This document shows positions 1 through 11,416 of a stretch of 64,000 nucleotides of DNA, piece after piece. The stretch comes from Spirogloea muscicola (Eukaryota; Streptophyta; Zygnematophyceae; Spirogloeales; Spirogloeaceae): positions 109,843-173,842 of the forward strand of contig WELB01000205.1 of NCBI GenBank assembly GCA_009602725.1. Reading direction: 5' to 3'. How positions within the stretch are numbered: the first letter of the stretch is position 1; each line of letters opens with the position of its first letter. Under the pieces are notes generated by a model. It did no database searches. It was not told the origin of the DNA and was given only the letters and a program-made list of their open reading frames with translations. The position numbers were made by a program, and so were the translations under genes.

Positions 1-161
1 GGCGCCAGCCGCGCGCGCTGGCCGCCGCCGCCGTCAACGGCGCAGAGCCGGCTGCGGAGGAGAAGGGCGGCTGCCGAGGCACGGCGGCGGCGGCTCTGGC
101 TGCGGCGGCGGTGCCGCAGAACGAGCAGCGGCCAGGGGCCTCCGCTGGCTCGCACCTTCTG

Positions 162-3100
162 ATGGCAGACGGCAGTGAGGACGCGGCGAGCCTGCGGCGC
201 CTGCAGAGCAGCATCGAGGCGCTGGTCTCGGCCATCAGCCTGGGCGCCGCCGAGCTCTCCGCCGCGCCCGACATGGCGGCCGCGGCGACTGGGCCCGGCG
301 AGCGCCGCTGGAGGAGGCACGTCGAGGCCAACGGCGCCTGCACGCCGGCTGCTGCTGCCGGTGCCGCCGCAGGGCCTCAGAGCAGCCCAAGGGACGGAGC
401 CGCTTGCGCGAGCCCGGGCCCGGAGGAGCCACGGAAGCCGCCGCTGCACGGGCCGGCTGTGCTCACGGAGCTGCAAATCAGGTGCTCGCCGGCGCCGCCC
501 TCTGCTGCTGGCCCACAGTGCGCCGGCACAGCGCCGCATCGGCCTCCTCCAAGGCACAGTGATTGCCAAAGAAATCGCCTCCAGTCGGCGGCTGCCTCAC
601 TGGCGCGGCTCACAAGAACGTAGCCACAGAAGCCCCTGCACTGGTGCTGCTCCTGCGCCGCAGGAACTTTGCGCTCATTGAGAGCCAGACCGTAACCTTT
701 GCGCCGGGACTCAATGTCATCACAGGCGAGAGCGGCGCCGGGAAGTCCATCCTCCTCCAGGCCCTCACGCAGGTCTGCAACTCTCCTACCCATCTGCCTG
801 ATATGGTTCCTTGTCTCACTGACCGACCTCCGCGACGCCTTTGTGCGAGCCGATTTGCGGCCGATTTGCGCACACCAGCCACATCCTCAGGCCTTTGAGC
901 ACGCAGGTCCTGGGAGCACCGCTTGTTGAGGACTGTGTGCGGCCCCCCGCAAATTCGGCACTCGTTCGTGCCGTGTTCCGGGTCAGTACGGCCCTGGCTG
1001 CCCGCCTGGCCTCCAAGACCGCCACCGGAACGGCCGCCGATGCGGCGAATGCTGCCGTCCACACAAAGCCGGCTGTCGCTCCTGGGTTAGATGTGGACCA
1101 GGAAGCTGCTGCCCCATCAGCCATCACGGAGGTCGTACTGGAGCGCGAGATCTTCCGGGGTCTGAGCTTGAATCTCTGCGCTATAGGACAGCACCAGCGT
1201 AGCAAGGTTGATTCACTTGTTCACTGCTGTGCACTCTCTGCTCTGCTGTTGAAAGAGGCCAGCCTGTCGTCGCAGGCTGGCCTCATTTAGGCCGGGCTTG
1301 CCGCAGGAGCTGCGCCACAGGGGAGGTTCAGCAAGGACAGCGAGGGAGCTGTGATGGCTGTGAGGAAGGCTGCCAAGGCCAAGAGCTTGTGCCGCATTGG
1401 GACTACGCAGGTCCCGCTCAAGGTCCTGCGAGCCGCCGGTGCAATGCTCGTGGACGTCAACGGCCAAAGCTCCCAGGTCCGCTCTGCTTGCCAGCTCTTA
1501 TCCTGAGAGCACAGCTGCAGAGGCTTCACCCATTGACCTTACTCTGGCAGAGGACCTCGAGAGGTCTTGTGCTGCATTGCATTGGTTGACCTCGATGGTC
1601 CGGGGACTTGTGGCGCAGGGCCAGCTGCGGGCAGAGGACATGCAGGTCAGCATGCTGGACCACTTCGCTGGGAGCCAGGCCATCAGCCAGGCCGCGCGGT
1701 TCCAGCTGCTGGTGCACCAGGCTGGCTGCCTGATGGAGAAGAAGGCGGAGCTGGCGGGCTCCGGCGTGGCCACTGCGGCAGCGCTGCAGGAGCTGGTGAG
1801 GGTCTCTGGGCCACAGCCACCTTAGAGCGCCTACACGCTCGTCAGCTGGAAATAAGCTATGTGGTCCATCTTCAGTGGGGAAGAAACAAATTGTTTCATT
1901 GACAGGAATCTGACCAAAGGAGTTGAGCTCTTCTGGAGCCACTGTCATTGGCATCAGCTGTGCTTGCACCGCAAGTTGCTCTACTGTGTCCACTGCCGAG
2001 CTCGTGATGTCCGTCACATCCCCCTGTGTCTGCTACATGACTCCGTCTGGCTGGTTGTGCCAATATCAGGTTGACGAGGTTGCGGCGCTGGGCTTGCGTG
2101 AGGGCGATGAAGACAGGCTGCAGATGGAGCTCAGGCAACAGGTGAGGCATCCTATCTGACCTGTCAGGCTTAAAAAGGTTGCTTGGGCTTAGTGGACCTC
2201 TCTCTTCTCCTGGAGGCCGGGAACTTGCTCCAATCATGTTCATTGGAAAGGTCTCTGCATTGAAGGTGTCGCCACAGAGCTGCTGATATAGGGGAGGGGA
2301 AGTAAGGGGGATGGAGTATCTGAGGAGTCATGCTGACGAGCTTCTACCTTCCATATCGGCTCGGCCCGGTGGCCCAGGAGCAAGCGCAGGAGCTGGCTGA
2401 GAAGTGCTGGCACGTCATCGGCACCATGACCGATGGCGGGCTCGGCAGCGGTGCCACTGGCCCTGGCATGAGCGTCAGAGGGCAGCTGAGAGCCATCTTG
2501 CGCCAGCTCATTGACATCCAGGAGGCCACTGGGAGAGTTGAAGATCAGCCGGGCTTCAGCGCGCGGGACGTGGAGGCCGCAGTGGAAACCGTGACAGAGG
2601 CCGGCACCCTCCTCGATCAAGCGGTGTGGACTTATCTGTCCACTCAGGACCTAATGCAATAGGGGTTACAGGGATGCCCACGTGTTGCTTACTGCTGCAT
2701 GTGGGTTGCCTTTTGCTGCAGGCCGTTGAGCTCTTTTGATGTTCCCCATTGCAAAGCCGTCTGTGCAACGTCTGTGGTCTCTGTAGCCTGCTCATGGACT
2801 CTTAACTGCTACTATGTACGAGCTTCTGCTGCAGACTACCAGCGTGGAGCACTTTGCTGGCGAGCTGGAGTATTCCAATATCCGTATACAGGAGATACAG
2901 AAGAGGCTACGCCGCGTGAGCCACGAAGCGCGCCTTCATCAATATCATCCAACATCATGTCAACAGCAGGAGAAAAGGCTTCTCTGGGGTGATTGCTTCA
3001 AGTGCATCAAGGTTCGCCTTGCAATGGCACAGGTACATAGCATTAGCATGACACGTGGCCCTGTTCACATGGCAGCTAGATAAGGTCAAGCGAGCATTCG

Positions 3101-5339
3101 GAGCCAAGAGCAGCAATGTGCTCCTGGCGATGGCGGTTGAAGCTGAGAAGAAGCTGCTGAATGCGGGTATAACGTTAGAGTCTCGCCTTTGCACCCTTGG
3201 ATTGCAGGTCATCAACAACAGGGGCAGACAATGTGTTGCAACCCTGCTCGAAGCAAGAAGTGACAAGTACTTTTGTGCAGTGAACATATTACATTCTGCT
3301 GCAAACTAGTACAAATGGTTCCTGATGGTTTCATTTCTAAAATCATGCAGCGGACCTGGAGGACCAATTGGCGATGCTATCTCAGGAGCTTTCAGGGCTG
3401 GCCCAGGAGATGGCCGCTGTTGGCGTGGACCTTAGTCACCGGCGGCGGGTTGCAGCGGAGGCACTGCGAGTGGCGGTGGAGGACGTCCTCAAGCACCTTT
3501 GCATGGAGCGCAGCCGATTCCAGGTTGATGTCTCGTGGGTGAGTGCTCCTCTTGCTCTGGAAGCCCTACGTATAGACTGCCAACCCAGAGATGCTGATCC
3601 ACTACTACCAAGCCTAGACCTTGACCCTTTTCTGCTCAGTACACGCATTTCTATCATCCAGAAGTGGAAGAGTTCAGTACATGCCCCGTTAGCCTGACCG
3701 GTGGCATGGACCCGACCGCGGTGGATGTATTGCTGCAGGAGATGGTGCGGACCAGCTCATTAGCTAAGGAAGCCACTGGTGCCTACCGCCGTAGTGATGT
3801 GGATGGCGAAGATGTCGATGAGGATGAGGAGGGCGAGGAGGACGAGGAAGACGACTTGGAGAGTCCAGCGGCCGGGGTTCATATGGGAGGACCTAGGCTT
3901 GCGTCATTGAGTTGTCTCAATGTGGAGGACAGGTTGCTGAGGGTTGTGAATGCGGGGGATGTTGGCGAGGCGCCTGGTGCAAGCTACCGATACACGCCTT
4001 CGGGCCTGGACAAGGTTTGCGTCTGCAAGCTCACCATACTTCGCCAGCCATGAATGAACAGGCCGGCGGCAAACTGAGCCTTGCTTGCGGCTTGCACTGC
4101 AGGTGACATTCAAGCTCGCAGCCAATGTTGGGGAGCCGCTCCTTCTCCTTGGGCAAGTCGCATCTGGGGGCGAGTGTGCACGCGTGCTTCTTGGTGAGAA
4201 GGATGCCTGACAACGAACACTTGGCACTGGCTGGGCTGGTGGTCACAGGGGTGCGCTGCGAAAGCCAACACACTTTCTGAGCGTCTCGACTTGCCCTCCT
4301 TTTGCAGCTCTCAAGGCCATGGCTGGCCCAAGCAGGAACGACTCCACCGCCATCTCTGTCTTCGACGAGGTGGACAGCGGCATTGGTGGTCGCGTTGGGG
4401 CCCGCGTCGGCTCCGTTCTCCGCCACCTCTCCTCCTCGGGGCACCAGGTATGCAATCTCATCTTTGGCACAGCTTGTAGCAGCATCTAGCAACATCTGGA
4501 CGTTCCATATTGCGGGTGAACCTACAACTTCGAGGCAAGGAGTTCAAGCTCCTGTGTTGTAACTCAGGCAAAAGATTGAAGCCAGGCAGCAATTGCTGAT
4601 GCTTGGCTGGGATGTGCTGCTTGTCTTCCTGCTGCGCTGGCACAGGTGATCTGTGTGACACACCTTCCACAGGTGCGAGAGCTTTCGACCGCATCATTGA
4701 GGTTGTTGCTTTGCGGTGCTGTTTTTATGAAGGGCCGTTGTGCTAACGGCCATCACCATCAAAAGCTTGCCCAGGCAGGATGCAGCTGCCGTCTTGTCAA
4801 GCTGATGACAATACAGTCAAGTGCAGGTGGCAGCATTTGCGGACTGGCACGTGAAGGTGTCCAAGGAGGCTGCAGAGGGAGGCCGATCAGTGACACGCAC
4901 TCGTGTGCTCTCATCACAGCACGAGAAGGTAGACTCATAAAGCAACCTTTTTGTCATGTCAAGTCCTTTGCAGCGGCCCACATGTTGTAGGGCCACCACA
5001 AAGTCCTGCTGTTGGGCACAGCTCGCATCTAGAGTGTGGGTCGGTGCTATTGCAGCTTTGCCACCAAAGTTGTCAGCGAGGCCATTCTGCCAAGTGTTGA
5101 GACATTGTGCCCAGGCGGAGGAGGTGGCACACATGCTAGGCCTCAGCATAGGTGCAGCAGTGGAGCTCTTCACACAGGCAGCGCAGAATGTCCACGGCAG
5201 TGGCGGCACTGGCAATGCTGAGCACCAGCCTGCAGTGGCGTCAACTATACATGAAGACGAAGAGGGCAGCATGGTCATAGCTTCGGCATTGCCGAGCCTT
5301 CAACCAGCCAAAAAGAAGTTGGTCTCACGCAGCACCTAG
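162..5339 (+). CDS. RECN: RecN-like DNA repair ATPase (spliced)
   Basis: SMC-like ATPase of double-strand break repair, a bacterial-type family also found in plants and algae, where a plastid role is usual. Exon 1 ends with LTELQIR at 481 and exon 2 (664-772) continues NFALIE and the Walker A GESGAGKS at 725-748; both junctions are GT-AG and keep frame. Later exons give VDVNGQSSQ (to 1476, equivalent to the bacterial VDIHGQHEHQ), a long coiled-coil region (1508-1795, 2070-2141, 2380-2625 and about 2836-3530), the ABC signature ASGGECARVLL near 4157-4192, Walker B VFDEVDSGIGG near 4354-4386 and the H-loop CVTHLPQ near 4652. The stop is at 5337-5339. A very acidic Asp/Glu insertion (3800-3860) precedes the C-terminal ATPase lobe. 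The frame is open upstream of the ATG at 162 to the window edge, so the true start may lie outside. The N-terminus is Ala-rich and not a clear transit peptide. Family assignment is firm; some exon limits are estimated. Confidence 0.9.
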
Positions 5340-5695
5340 GCTGCACATGACTCACCCACTATGACTCTGCAGCCTTTGTGATCACCTCCTTGACCTCCTT
5401 GACTCCTAGCATCCTAGTTACAGTGGTAGCTGCTGCTAGCTGCCCCCCGCAGCGTCAGCAGACTAACTGCTGCATGGTACAGCTGCATAAATCTACACTA
5501 CCCCTTTTGTCGCAGTGAGATCAGCCGCAGCGCAATCGGCATCATTGCTAGTCCACTAGAGAGCACATTGTTTGTTGCAAATGTCCTATAGCTTGCAGAT
5601 TTGTCCGCAGATGTTGCCGACAATTTAAGCTGGGCCTGCCCGCCACAGCGGGCATGGTTGGCTCAGCCGCAAGTGACAAATAAGCAGGCAACTCG
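5340..5695. other. Intergenic stretch between convergent genes
   Basis: About 350 bases between the RecN stop and the stop of the convergent coiled-coil gene. It is probably the two 3' UTRs. I see no repeat, RNA gene or reading frame that I would support here. Confidence 0.5.
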
Positions 5696-7189
5696 TCAGG
5701 CCGACGAGGGGCTAGCCAGCCTCAGCATTTGCCTGTGGTCGCGCTCCTTGGCCACGCTGACGAGCTCGCCTGCCAGCCACTCTGGCAGTGGCAACCGGAC
5801 TTTTGCCTGGCAGATCCATTCGTGGACATTCAGAGCCGGTCAAACTTGCTCAACAGCAGGTGCCCAGCAGGTCTGCAGTAGAGGCTGTTGTGGCTTGGTT
5901 ATAGGAAGCTTACGGCACTGTCAGCCATGCATGCCAGGGGTGGCTTCGGCTCCTCGAGCAGCGCCCTGGAGACACAGACAGTGACGCCGCATGAAATTGG
6001 CCAAAGCAACGAGCCGATGCAGCTACAACTGCTTTGCAGTCAGGCTGCTGGCATGTGACAGAAGGTTTTGCCGCCCTGGAGCTGTACCACTCTTCCTCTG
6101 GCGGATGCCACTTGGCGTTAAGGTCCAGCCAGCCAGCGCCGCCAGTAGGTGGTGGTGATTGGGGCCGCCGGCTATCCGACCAGCTTTTCCAACTTGCGCT
6201 ATCATCTGGCGCCACTTGCCACTCACCGGTTCCCTTAAGGGGCACCAGGCAGTTGGTGATGTCAGTGCCGAATGTCTCAGCCCTGCAGGCAGCGTGGCAG
6301 CCGCCGCACGCCCTGTCATCGTTGCCGACACGGGCGTTGCCATGCTCATCGCCCTCATGGTCGCCATCAGTTACAAAGCTGAGGTCCTCGTCGAGGTGCT
6401 GCAGCTTGCCCTCGGCCTCCTGCAGGCTGGCCAGCAGGTTGACGCCGTCTTGCAGCTTCTCGGCAGCCATGCGGTAGAGAAGCACAGCCTCGCGTGCGTC
6501 CTGCTCCAGGCGGCGCGCCCGGGCTGCCTCGGCCTCGCTGCGTGCCGCCCAGGCCACGCGCTCCTCGGCGAGCACGCGCCGCGCTTCCACGGCCTCCATC
6601 TGCAGGCCGTACAGCTCGTCCTCGAGCGATGCGGCCTGCTGGCGCAGCTGGCCTTCCCGCAGAGCCGCCTCCAGGCCCCGGCTCCGCAGCTCTGCCAGCT
6701 GCTGCCGGTAGGCATCGCAGGCAGCGCATTCGTCGGCAGGCGGCCGGGATGCCGCTGTGCTGCCGCCGGCACCGCTTGCGCAGGGATGGCCATGGACGCC
6801 AGCCGCCTGCAAGTGCTGGCAGTGCCTGCCCAGCTCGGCCTCCAACCTCGCGACGCGCTCCTCGAGCTGGCACGACGACGGCCGAGGCGCCGTCAGCGGC
6901 GGCTCTCGACGGCCGCACAGCCGCCGCCGGCGACGGTGCCGAGGCGCTCGCTGCACGGGTCACCTCGGCGTTGGCTTCCCGCTGGCAGCGGAGGCGCTGG
7001 GCGGCGGCGCGCTCGGCCGCCTCGAGGTCGAGGGCGCGCAGCTGGCAGGCGCGCTTCTCCTGCCACAGCCGGCCCATCACCTCCTCCGTCACGCTGTGCT
7101 CCTCGCCGGCGTGCGCCAGGTCGTCCAGGGCGGCGCGCATCCAGGCGGCGAGGCCCAGCGCCAGGCCCGCCGCCTGCCCCGGCCCGCCN

Positions 7190-7229
<40 letters not shown>

Positions 7230-7289
7230 CGGCGCGCCGGCGGCGGCGAGCCACTGCAGCACCTGCGGCGGCGGCGGGGGCTCCTCCAT
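5696..7289 (-). CDS. Coiled-coil protein, function unknown
   Basis: Minus-strand spliced gene. The probable start at 7289 gives MEEPPPPPQVLQWLAAAG, interrupted by a 36-base poly-A (poly-T on +) and an N at 7189. The frame then resumes with AAWMRAALDDLAHAGEE and a heptad-rich stretch. A GT-AG intron (about 6965-6868) joins REANAE to LEERVARLEAELG. The following part (about 6870-6380) is rich in Ala/Glu/Arg/Leu with coiled-coil character. The last two exons read ALLEEPKPP...MADSA (near 5955-5905) and KVRLPLPEWLAGELVSVAKE, ending at TGA 5696-5698. Reading without these splices would stop at 5910. I do not recognise the family; the protein looks cytoskeletal or centrosomal only by composition. 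The poly-A segment inside the frame is probably an assembly artefact. Confidence 0.6.
7189..7225. other. Single N plus 36-base poly-T: probable contig join
   Basis: One ambiguous base is followed by 36 T residues inside the first coding part of the coiled-coil gene. The coding character differs in register on the two sides. This looks like a forced join or a miscalled homopolymer rather than real coding sequence. Confidence 0.7.
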
Positions 7290-7904
7290 GGCTGCGCCGG
7301 CGCGCGGCTCCGCCGGCCGCCGGTTCGAATTGCTTCCCTTTTCCCGCGCCGGTTCGAACGACCGCGGTGCTCGGCGTTCCGTTGAAAACCCGCCCGCCGC
7401 TCCTGTCTGACTGGACGCTCCTCGTCACAGATTCCCTCTTCGGTCAAGTCTTTCTTGGGCTCGCCTCTCACAGCGGTTGCCCTGCGAGGCGCCGTCCTTC
7501 ATTACCTGCTACCTCGCTTGCCGGCCACAAAGTTCGTTGAGGACTTCCCCGCGCGCAAACCCGCGGAAGCGGAGGCCGAGGAGCCCACCCTCCTCCTCCC
7601 GCGCGCAACCCCAACGGACATCATTCGGCCTCCCGCGGCTTCAGCAGCCTCCGCGGCGCACTGAGACCCGCAGCCAAGCTACTTGAGACGACAGAGTCGT
7701 TCAGTCGTTCAGCGATGGGTGTGATTGGCCAGCCCAGAAAGATTCAACTAGAGCTACTTGGTCTCCTAGCCTAGCAAAAGGGGGCGCTCTTCCGAAGGGA
7801 GCGAGCGCTGTGAAGAGCCAGCCTTGAGAAAGCTGTCAGCAAGCGAGCAGAAGGGCTTCAATGCCGTCGAGTCGCTTGCTCGGGTGCACAGGAGGTGTGA
7901 GCCT
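7290..7904. other. Upstream region of the coiled-coil gene with weak repeat remnant
   Basis: Probable promoter and 5' UTR of the minus-strand gene. Around 7459-7500 the sequence TTGGGCTCGCCTCTCACAGC resembles the degenerate LINE 3'-end hairpins seen elsewhere in the window. No gene is supported. Confidence 0.4.
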
Positions 7905-8044
7905 TGCCATCAGAAGAAAGACGCTTCCAGGAGAGGGCAGTGGCTTGCCATCACCCTGCACCATTCCTTGGCTTCTGCCGTGCACCTGCGGGGAGGCCGC
8001 ACCTTGGCTGCTGCCGCCGGGCTCCGCCAGGGGCGACGCTCCTC
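7905..8044 (+). mobile_element. LINE family B-like, left half (split by a LINE C)
   Basis: The translation resembles the LINE C-terminal segment (SLASAVHLRGGRTLAAA, then LRQG). It stops at 8044, where a family C element begins. The matching right half (the codons before the stop, plus the 3' UTR) resumes at about 10622. In an uninterrupted family B copy (near 16160-16230) these two flanks are adjacent, so this is one old LINE copy split by a later insertion. Confidence 0.65.
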
Positions 8045-10492
8045 CCCCGCTGGCGGAGGTGGTTCTCGACGCTGACGCCCTGCGGAAGGCCCTGCAGAGC
8101 AGCCGCCGCGCAGCCGCTGGAGGTCCTTTCCATATGCTCACCGAGCACCTCCGGAAATTCTTACTGGAGGGGGACCTTGCCGATTTCGAGGCGATCCATC
8201 AGGTGTGCCAGCTCCTCGCTCGCGACCAGGTCCCAGCCAGCATTCGGGACGTCCTGTGCACCAGTACACTGCTGGCGCTCGGCAAGGCTGGCGGAGGGGT
8301 CCGGCCCATCGCCATCGGGGAGATTGTCTACCTTCTGGTGGGGCGCGCACTCTTGTCACAGCACGCGGGGCAGGCCGAAGCACACCTGGCGCCCCAACAG
8401 TTCGGCGCGGGGCTGCGGAGCGGCGGCAAGACGGTCGTGCATGGCGTACGGCCCGCCCTGGACCTGCACCCTGAGTGGGTGGCCATGGCAGTCGACGTCC
8501 GCAATGCATGTAACTGCGTTGATCGGGATGTCATCGCGGAGGAGCTGAGAGAGGCCTTCCCCAGCCTTCTACCCTTCTTCAGGCTGGGGTACGGTCAGCC
8601 ATGCGACCTACTGTGGCGGGCGGGGGTTGGTAAGGTGGAGACCCTCCACTCCACCAGGGGCGCACGCCAAGGGGATCCACTGGCGGGATTGTATTACGCG
8701 CTGGCACACCACCGCGCGCTCCGGGCGACGGTCGCGGCTCACCCTGGCGTTCTGGTTCCGACGTACGCTGATGACACCACTCTGGTGGGACCGCCTGCGG
8801 ACGTCGTGGCGGCCTTTGCCACCCTCCGAGTGCAGCTGAACGCGATCGGCATGGACATCAGGGCGGACAAATGCAGCGCCTGGTCTCCGGCGGGCCTGCC
8901 AGCTCACCTGTGCCTGCCCGTGGGTTGCCAGACACCGGCCGAGGGCCTCACCTAGGCGCACCCTAGGCGCCTAGGCGCACTCTAGGTCCCCCTAGGCGCA
9001 CCTGCCTTTGTGGCGGAGCAGCTGCAGGTGCGGCTGCAGGATCACCTCCGGCCGGCGGCCCGCCTCTACACGCTGCAAGACATGCAGCTGGCGACCGCGA
9101 TGCTAACACGTTGCACTGCGCAGCGGCCACACTACCTGGCCCGCACCGTCCCACCCTCACCGGAGGTGGAGGCAGCGTACGCGGCCTTCGACTCCGGCAT
9201 CCTGGCGTCCGCAGCCGCCCTCGTGCAGCACCCCGCGTTCCTCGCCACATCAGCTGCATAGCTGCAAGCCAGCCTGCCGACCGGTCGTGGCGGCTTGGGA
9301 TGCCGCTCGGTTGCCTGCGTCTGTGAGGCGGCCTACATGGGGAGCTGGGCTCAGGTTGCAGCCCCCATGTGCCAGCGGTTCCTCGTACATGGCCAGCGCG
9401 CCCTGGAGCGGGCGGCAGCTGACATGGAGACAGGCCAACTCCCCTTCCAGGTCGCCCTCCGCTCTGCCCGCGACGGGCTCCTGGCGGTCCACCCCAACAT
9501 GTCCGAGCAGGCTGTTCCTTTCATGCACCTCGCCCACACCCCCGACCTGCGTGCCCAGGCAAGCTTGACGGCGTTGGTTGAGAAGGCGGCCTCTGACCAG
9601 GTGGTGGAGCTTCTCCCTCCGTCCGACCTCCGCGGGCGTGCCCGGCTTCTTTCAGCCTCTTCCCCTTGGGGCGGCGGCGTCGCTAAATGCGCTCCCACTC
9701 TATGCAGCACTTACTATGCCAGATGAGGTCTACAGGACGGCGGTCCATCGGCTCTTGGGCCTCCTCCCTCCCTGCCTCGTGGGCGTCACTCAGTGCGAGT
9801 GCGGCGCCCGTCACGCCGACCCAGCGGAGCTGGCCGCGCACATGCTCCGTTGCGCGCACGGGGGCGAGCGGACCTGCTCCCATGATCTCCTGGGCGATGG
9901 TATGCAAGGGGTGTTAATGGAGGCGGGCTTGAAGGTGGCGGTGGAGAACGCCTCAGTGATGCCAATCCAGCTGGGCGCGGACCGCCAGCCCCATACGCGC
10001 CGCGCCGACCTGGTCGCCATCCCGCCCGCATCATCGCCGACGTGGTGACAACCGACTGCTTCGACTCCGCCAATCCCACCAGGTCGGCGTCGTTTGCAGG
10101 GGGCATGCGGTCGGCCTGGCGGCCTGGGGGGAAAAGCGAGAATAGGCCGACCACCCGGTTGGTGACGACTTCGCGGCCCTGGACTTCGCGGCCCTGGCGA
10201 TCGACGTTCACGGGGCTTTCGGCAGCCGCTGGCTGGATCTCCTCCAGCGGCTTGCCCGTCAGGCCATTCACCGGCGGCCGGGTCTGCCAGGGGCGCTTCC
10301 CGGCTTCAACGCCGCCGGTTCGTCAGCGCAGGTCTTCCGCATGCGCCTGGCGGTAATGTTCCAACAATCCCTTGCCCACGCCGTCCACACGCGAGCAGGA
10401 CGTGCTTTGGCCGCCGCCTCTGGGTCTCGGCGGAGTGCCTCCTTCCCTGCCACGAGCTACTCCGACCTGATGTTGCTCACTCGATGGCACTG
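8045..10492 (+). pseudogene. LINE C ORF: reverse transcriptase / CCHC / RLE, decayed
   Basis: The RT motifs are visible: GGVRPIAIGE (fingers), VDVRNACNCVDR (motif A, with Cys where Phe is usual in NAFN), RGARQGDPLAG (motif B) and YADDTTLVG (motif C). The endonuclease belongs to the PD-(D/E)XK type expected after a CCHC knuckle in R2-like LINEs. Compared with the copy at 51066-52855, this ORF has stops at 8953-8955 (inside a CCTAGGCGCA repeat expansion) and 9259-9261, and frame changes near 9680 and 10025, so it is not functional. No APE-type endonuclease or first ORF is visible because the copy is 5'-truncated. Confidence 0.8.
8951..9001 (+). repeat. CCTAGGCGCA short tandem expansion inside the LINE
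   Basis: Four to five imperfect copies of the 10-mer CCTAGGCGCA. In the sister copy at 51066-52855 the corresponding position encodes a Leu-Gly-Ala stretch (LLGAS) with no repeat. The expansion therefore arose after or during insertion and disrupts the ORF. Confidence 0.75.
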
Positions 10493-10621
10493 AGCTTCCC
10501 TAGTGCGTTGTCGTGTTTGGTAGTGTAGTCCTTTTTCGGCGCCTCTTTCTTTGGCTTTGGACAATGTCCATTCTTTTTGGGCTGGCTTTGCCAGCCATCT
10601 TCTCTATGGGCGCGCACTTCT

Positions 10622-10840
10622 CTCCTCCGCCCTCTAATTATTCGATCTGCAGTTGCTGACTAGAGGTTGTTGAGCGTCCATCCACACAAGTCACGGATAG
10701 TGGTTTTGCTTACATTGCACCTTCTGGCCCTTTCAGACCCTGTTCGTTCCTTTGGGCTGGCCTCTCACAGGCATTGCCTTACACTGAAGAGCTGTTTCAC
10801 TTTCCTTAGCTGCTGCTTTTTTGAAAAACAGACGTTTTGC
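10622..10840 (+). mobile_element. LINE family B-like, right half and 3' UTR
   Basis: Resumes the split copy: CTCTAATTATTCGATCTGCA then CTGACTAGAGG and TTGAGCG correspond to the family B C-terminus and stop. A hairpin-containing 3' UTR follows (GGGCTGGCCTCTCACAGGC, near 10755). It is clearly more diverged than other B copies, so it is older. Confidence 0.6.
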
Positions 10841-11032
10841 AGCGGAGTTCCCATTCGTCAAGAAACGCAGCAGACAAAGTTGGGAGGGCACACCTAAGCG
10901 ACTGCATCTGCACAGTCAGAGGCGCAGCCTTGGACCGTGAGGCACAGTGAAAGTATCACCACACCAGCGTGGGTTGGTGGGGCTGAGGCAAGGCCTAGGC
11001 ATTGCAAGTTCCCTCTCTCACTCAATCGCTCC

Positions 11033-11345
11033 GTGATGACAAGACAAGCCAATGCATGGACCTCTGAACCCAATGTTCGGCAAGACTCTGACCTGCCTCC
11101 ACTTGCTAGCCAGATATACCCTGTCATTTACTACTTGCAAATCACAAGCAGTCTGCATGCAGATGCAGACATTTGACTATCCATGACACAAAGAGTGACG
11201 ACAAGACAAGCCAATGCATGGACCTCTGAGCCAAATGTTCGGCAAGACCTGCCTCCACTTGCTAGCCGGATACATCCTATCATATGCTACTTGCACGGCA
11301 CAAGCAGTGTGCATGCAGATGCAGACATTTGACGATCCATGACAG
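11033..11345 (+). repeat. Tandem duplication, two units of about 155 bp
   Basis: Unit 1 (11033-11188) and unit 2 (11195-11345) share long blocks such as ACAAGCCAATGCATGGACCT and CATGCAGATGCAGACATTTG, with scattered substitutions and one small deletion. No coding potential is evident. It appears to be a simple local duplication. Confidence 0.85.
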
Positions 11346-11416
11346 ATATAGAGAGACTATGCAAGAGTGTCTTGGTCATTAGGATTCCTCGTTTCCTTAG
11401 ATTTCCATCAAACAAT

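Larger units (their letters stand above)
8045..10625 (+). mobile_element. LINE family C, 5'-truncated copy with RT and endonuclease
   Basis: Non-LTR retrotransposon. It begins inside the reverse transcriptase region and ends with a 3' UTR carrying the hairpin GGGCTGGC/GCCAGCC (near 10580) and a pyrimidine-rich tail. Parts in order: reverse transcriptase (8045-8950), a connecting region with VAEQLQVRLQDHLRP (9010 on), a CCHC knuckle (CECGARHADPAELAAHMLRC, near 9796-9855), a restriction-like endonuclease (RRADLVA, near 10000), and a C-terminus matching SDLMLLTR-W-H, ending near 10492. Short CTCCTCC sequence at both junctions is a likely target-site duplication. It is inserted in a family B LINE. 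Confidence 0.85.

Noticed and set aside
111-161. GTG start at 111 for the RecN-like gene
   Set aside because: A GTG start is not expected in a nuclear gene. The first ATG in frame is at 162, and the frame is open further upstream anyway.
7861-8044. Start of the plus-strand RT frame at 7861
   Set aside because: The first part belongs to the split LINE B-like host copy, not to the RT element, which begins near 8045.
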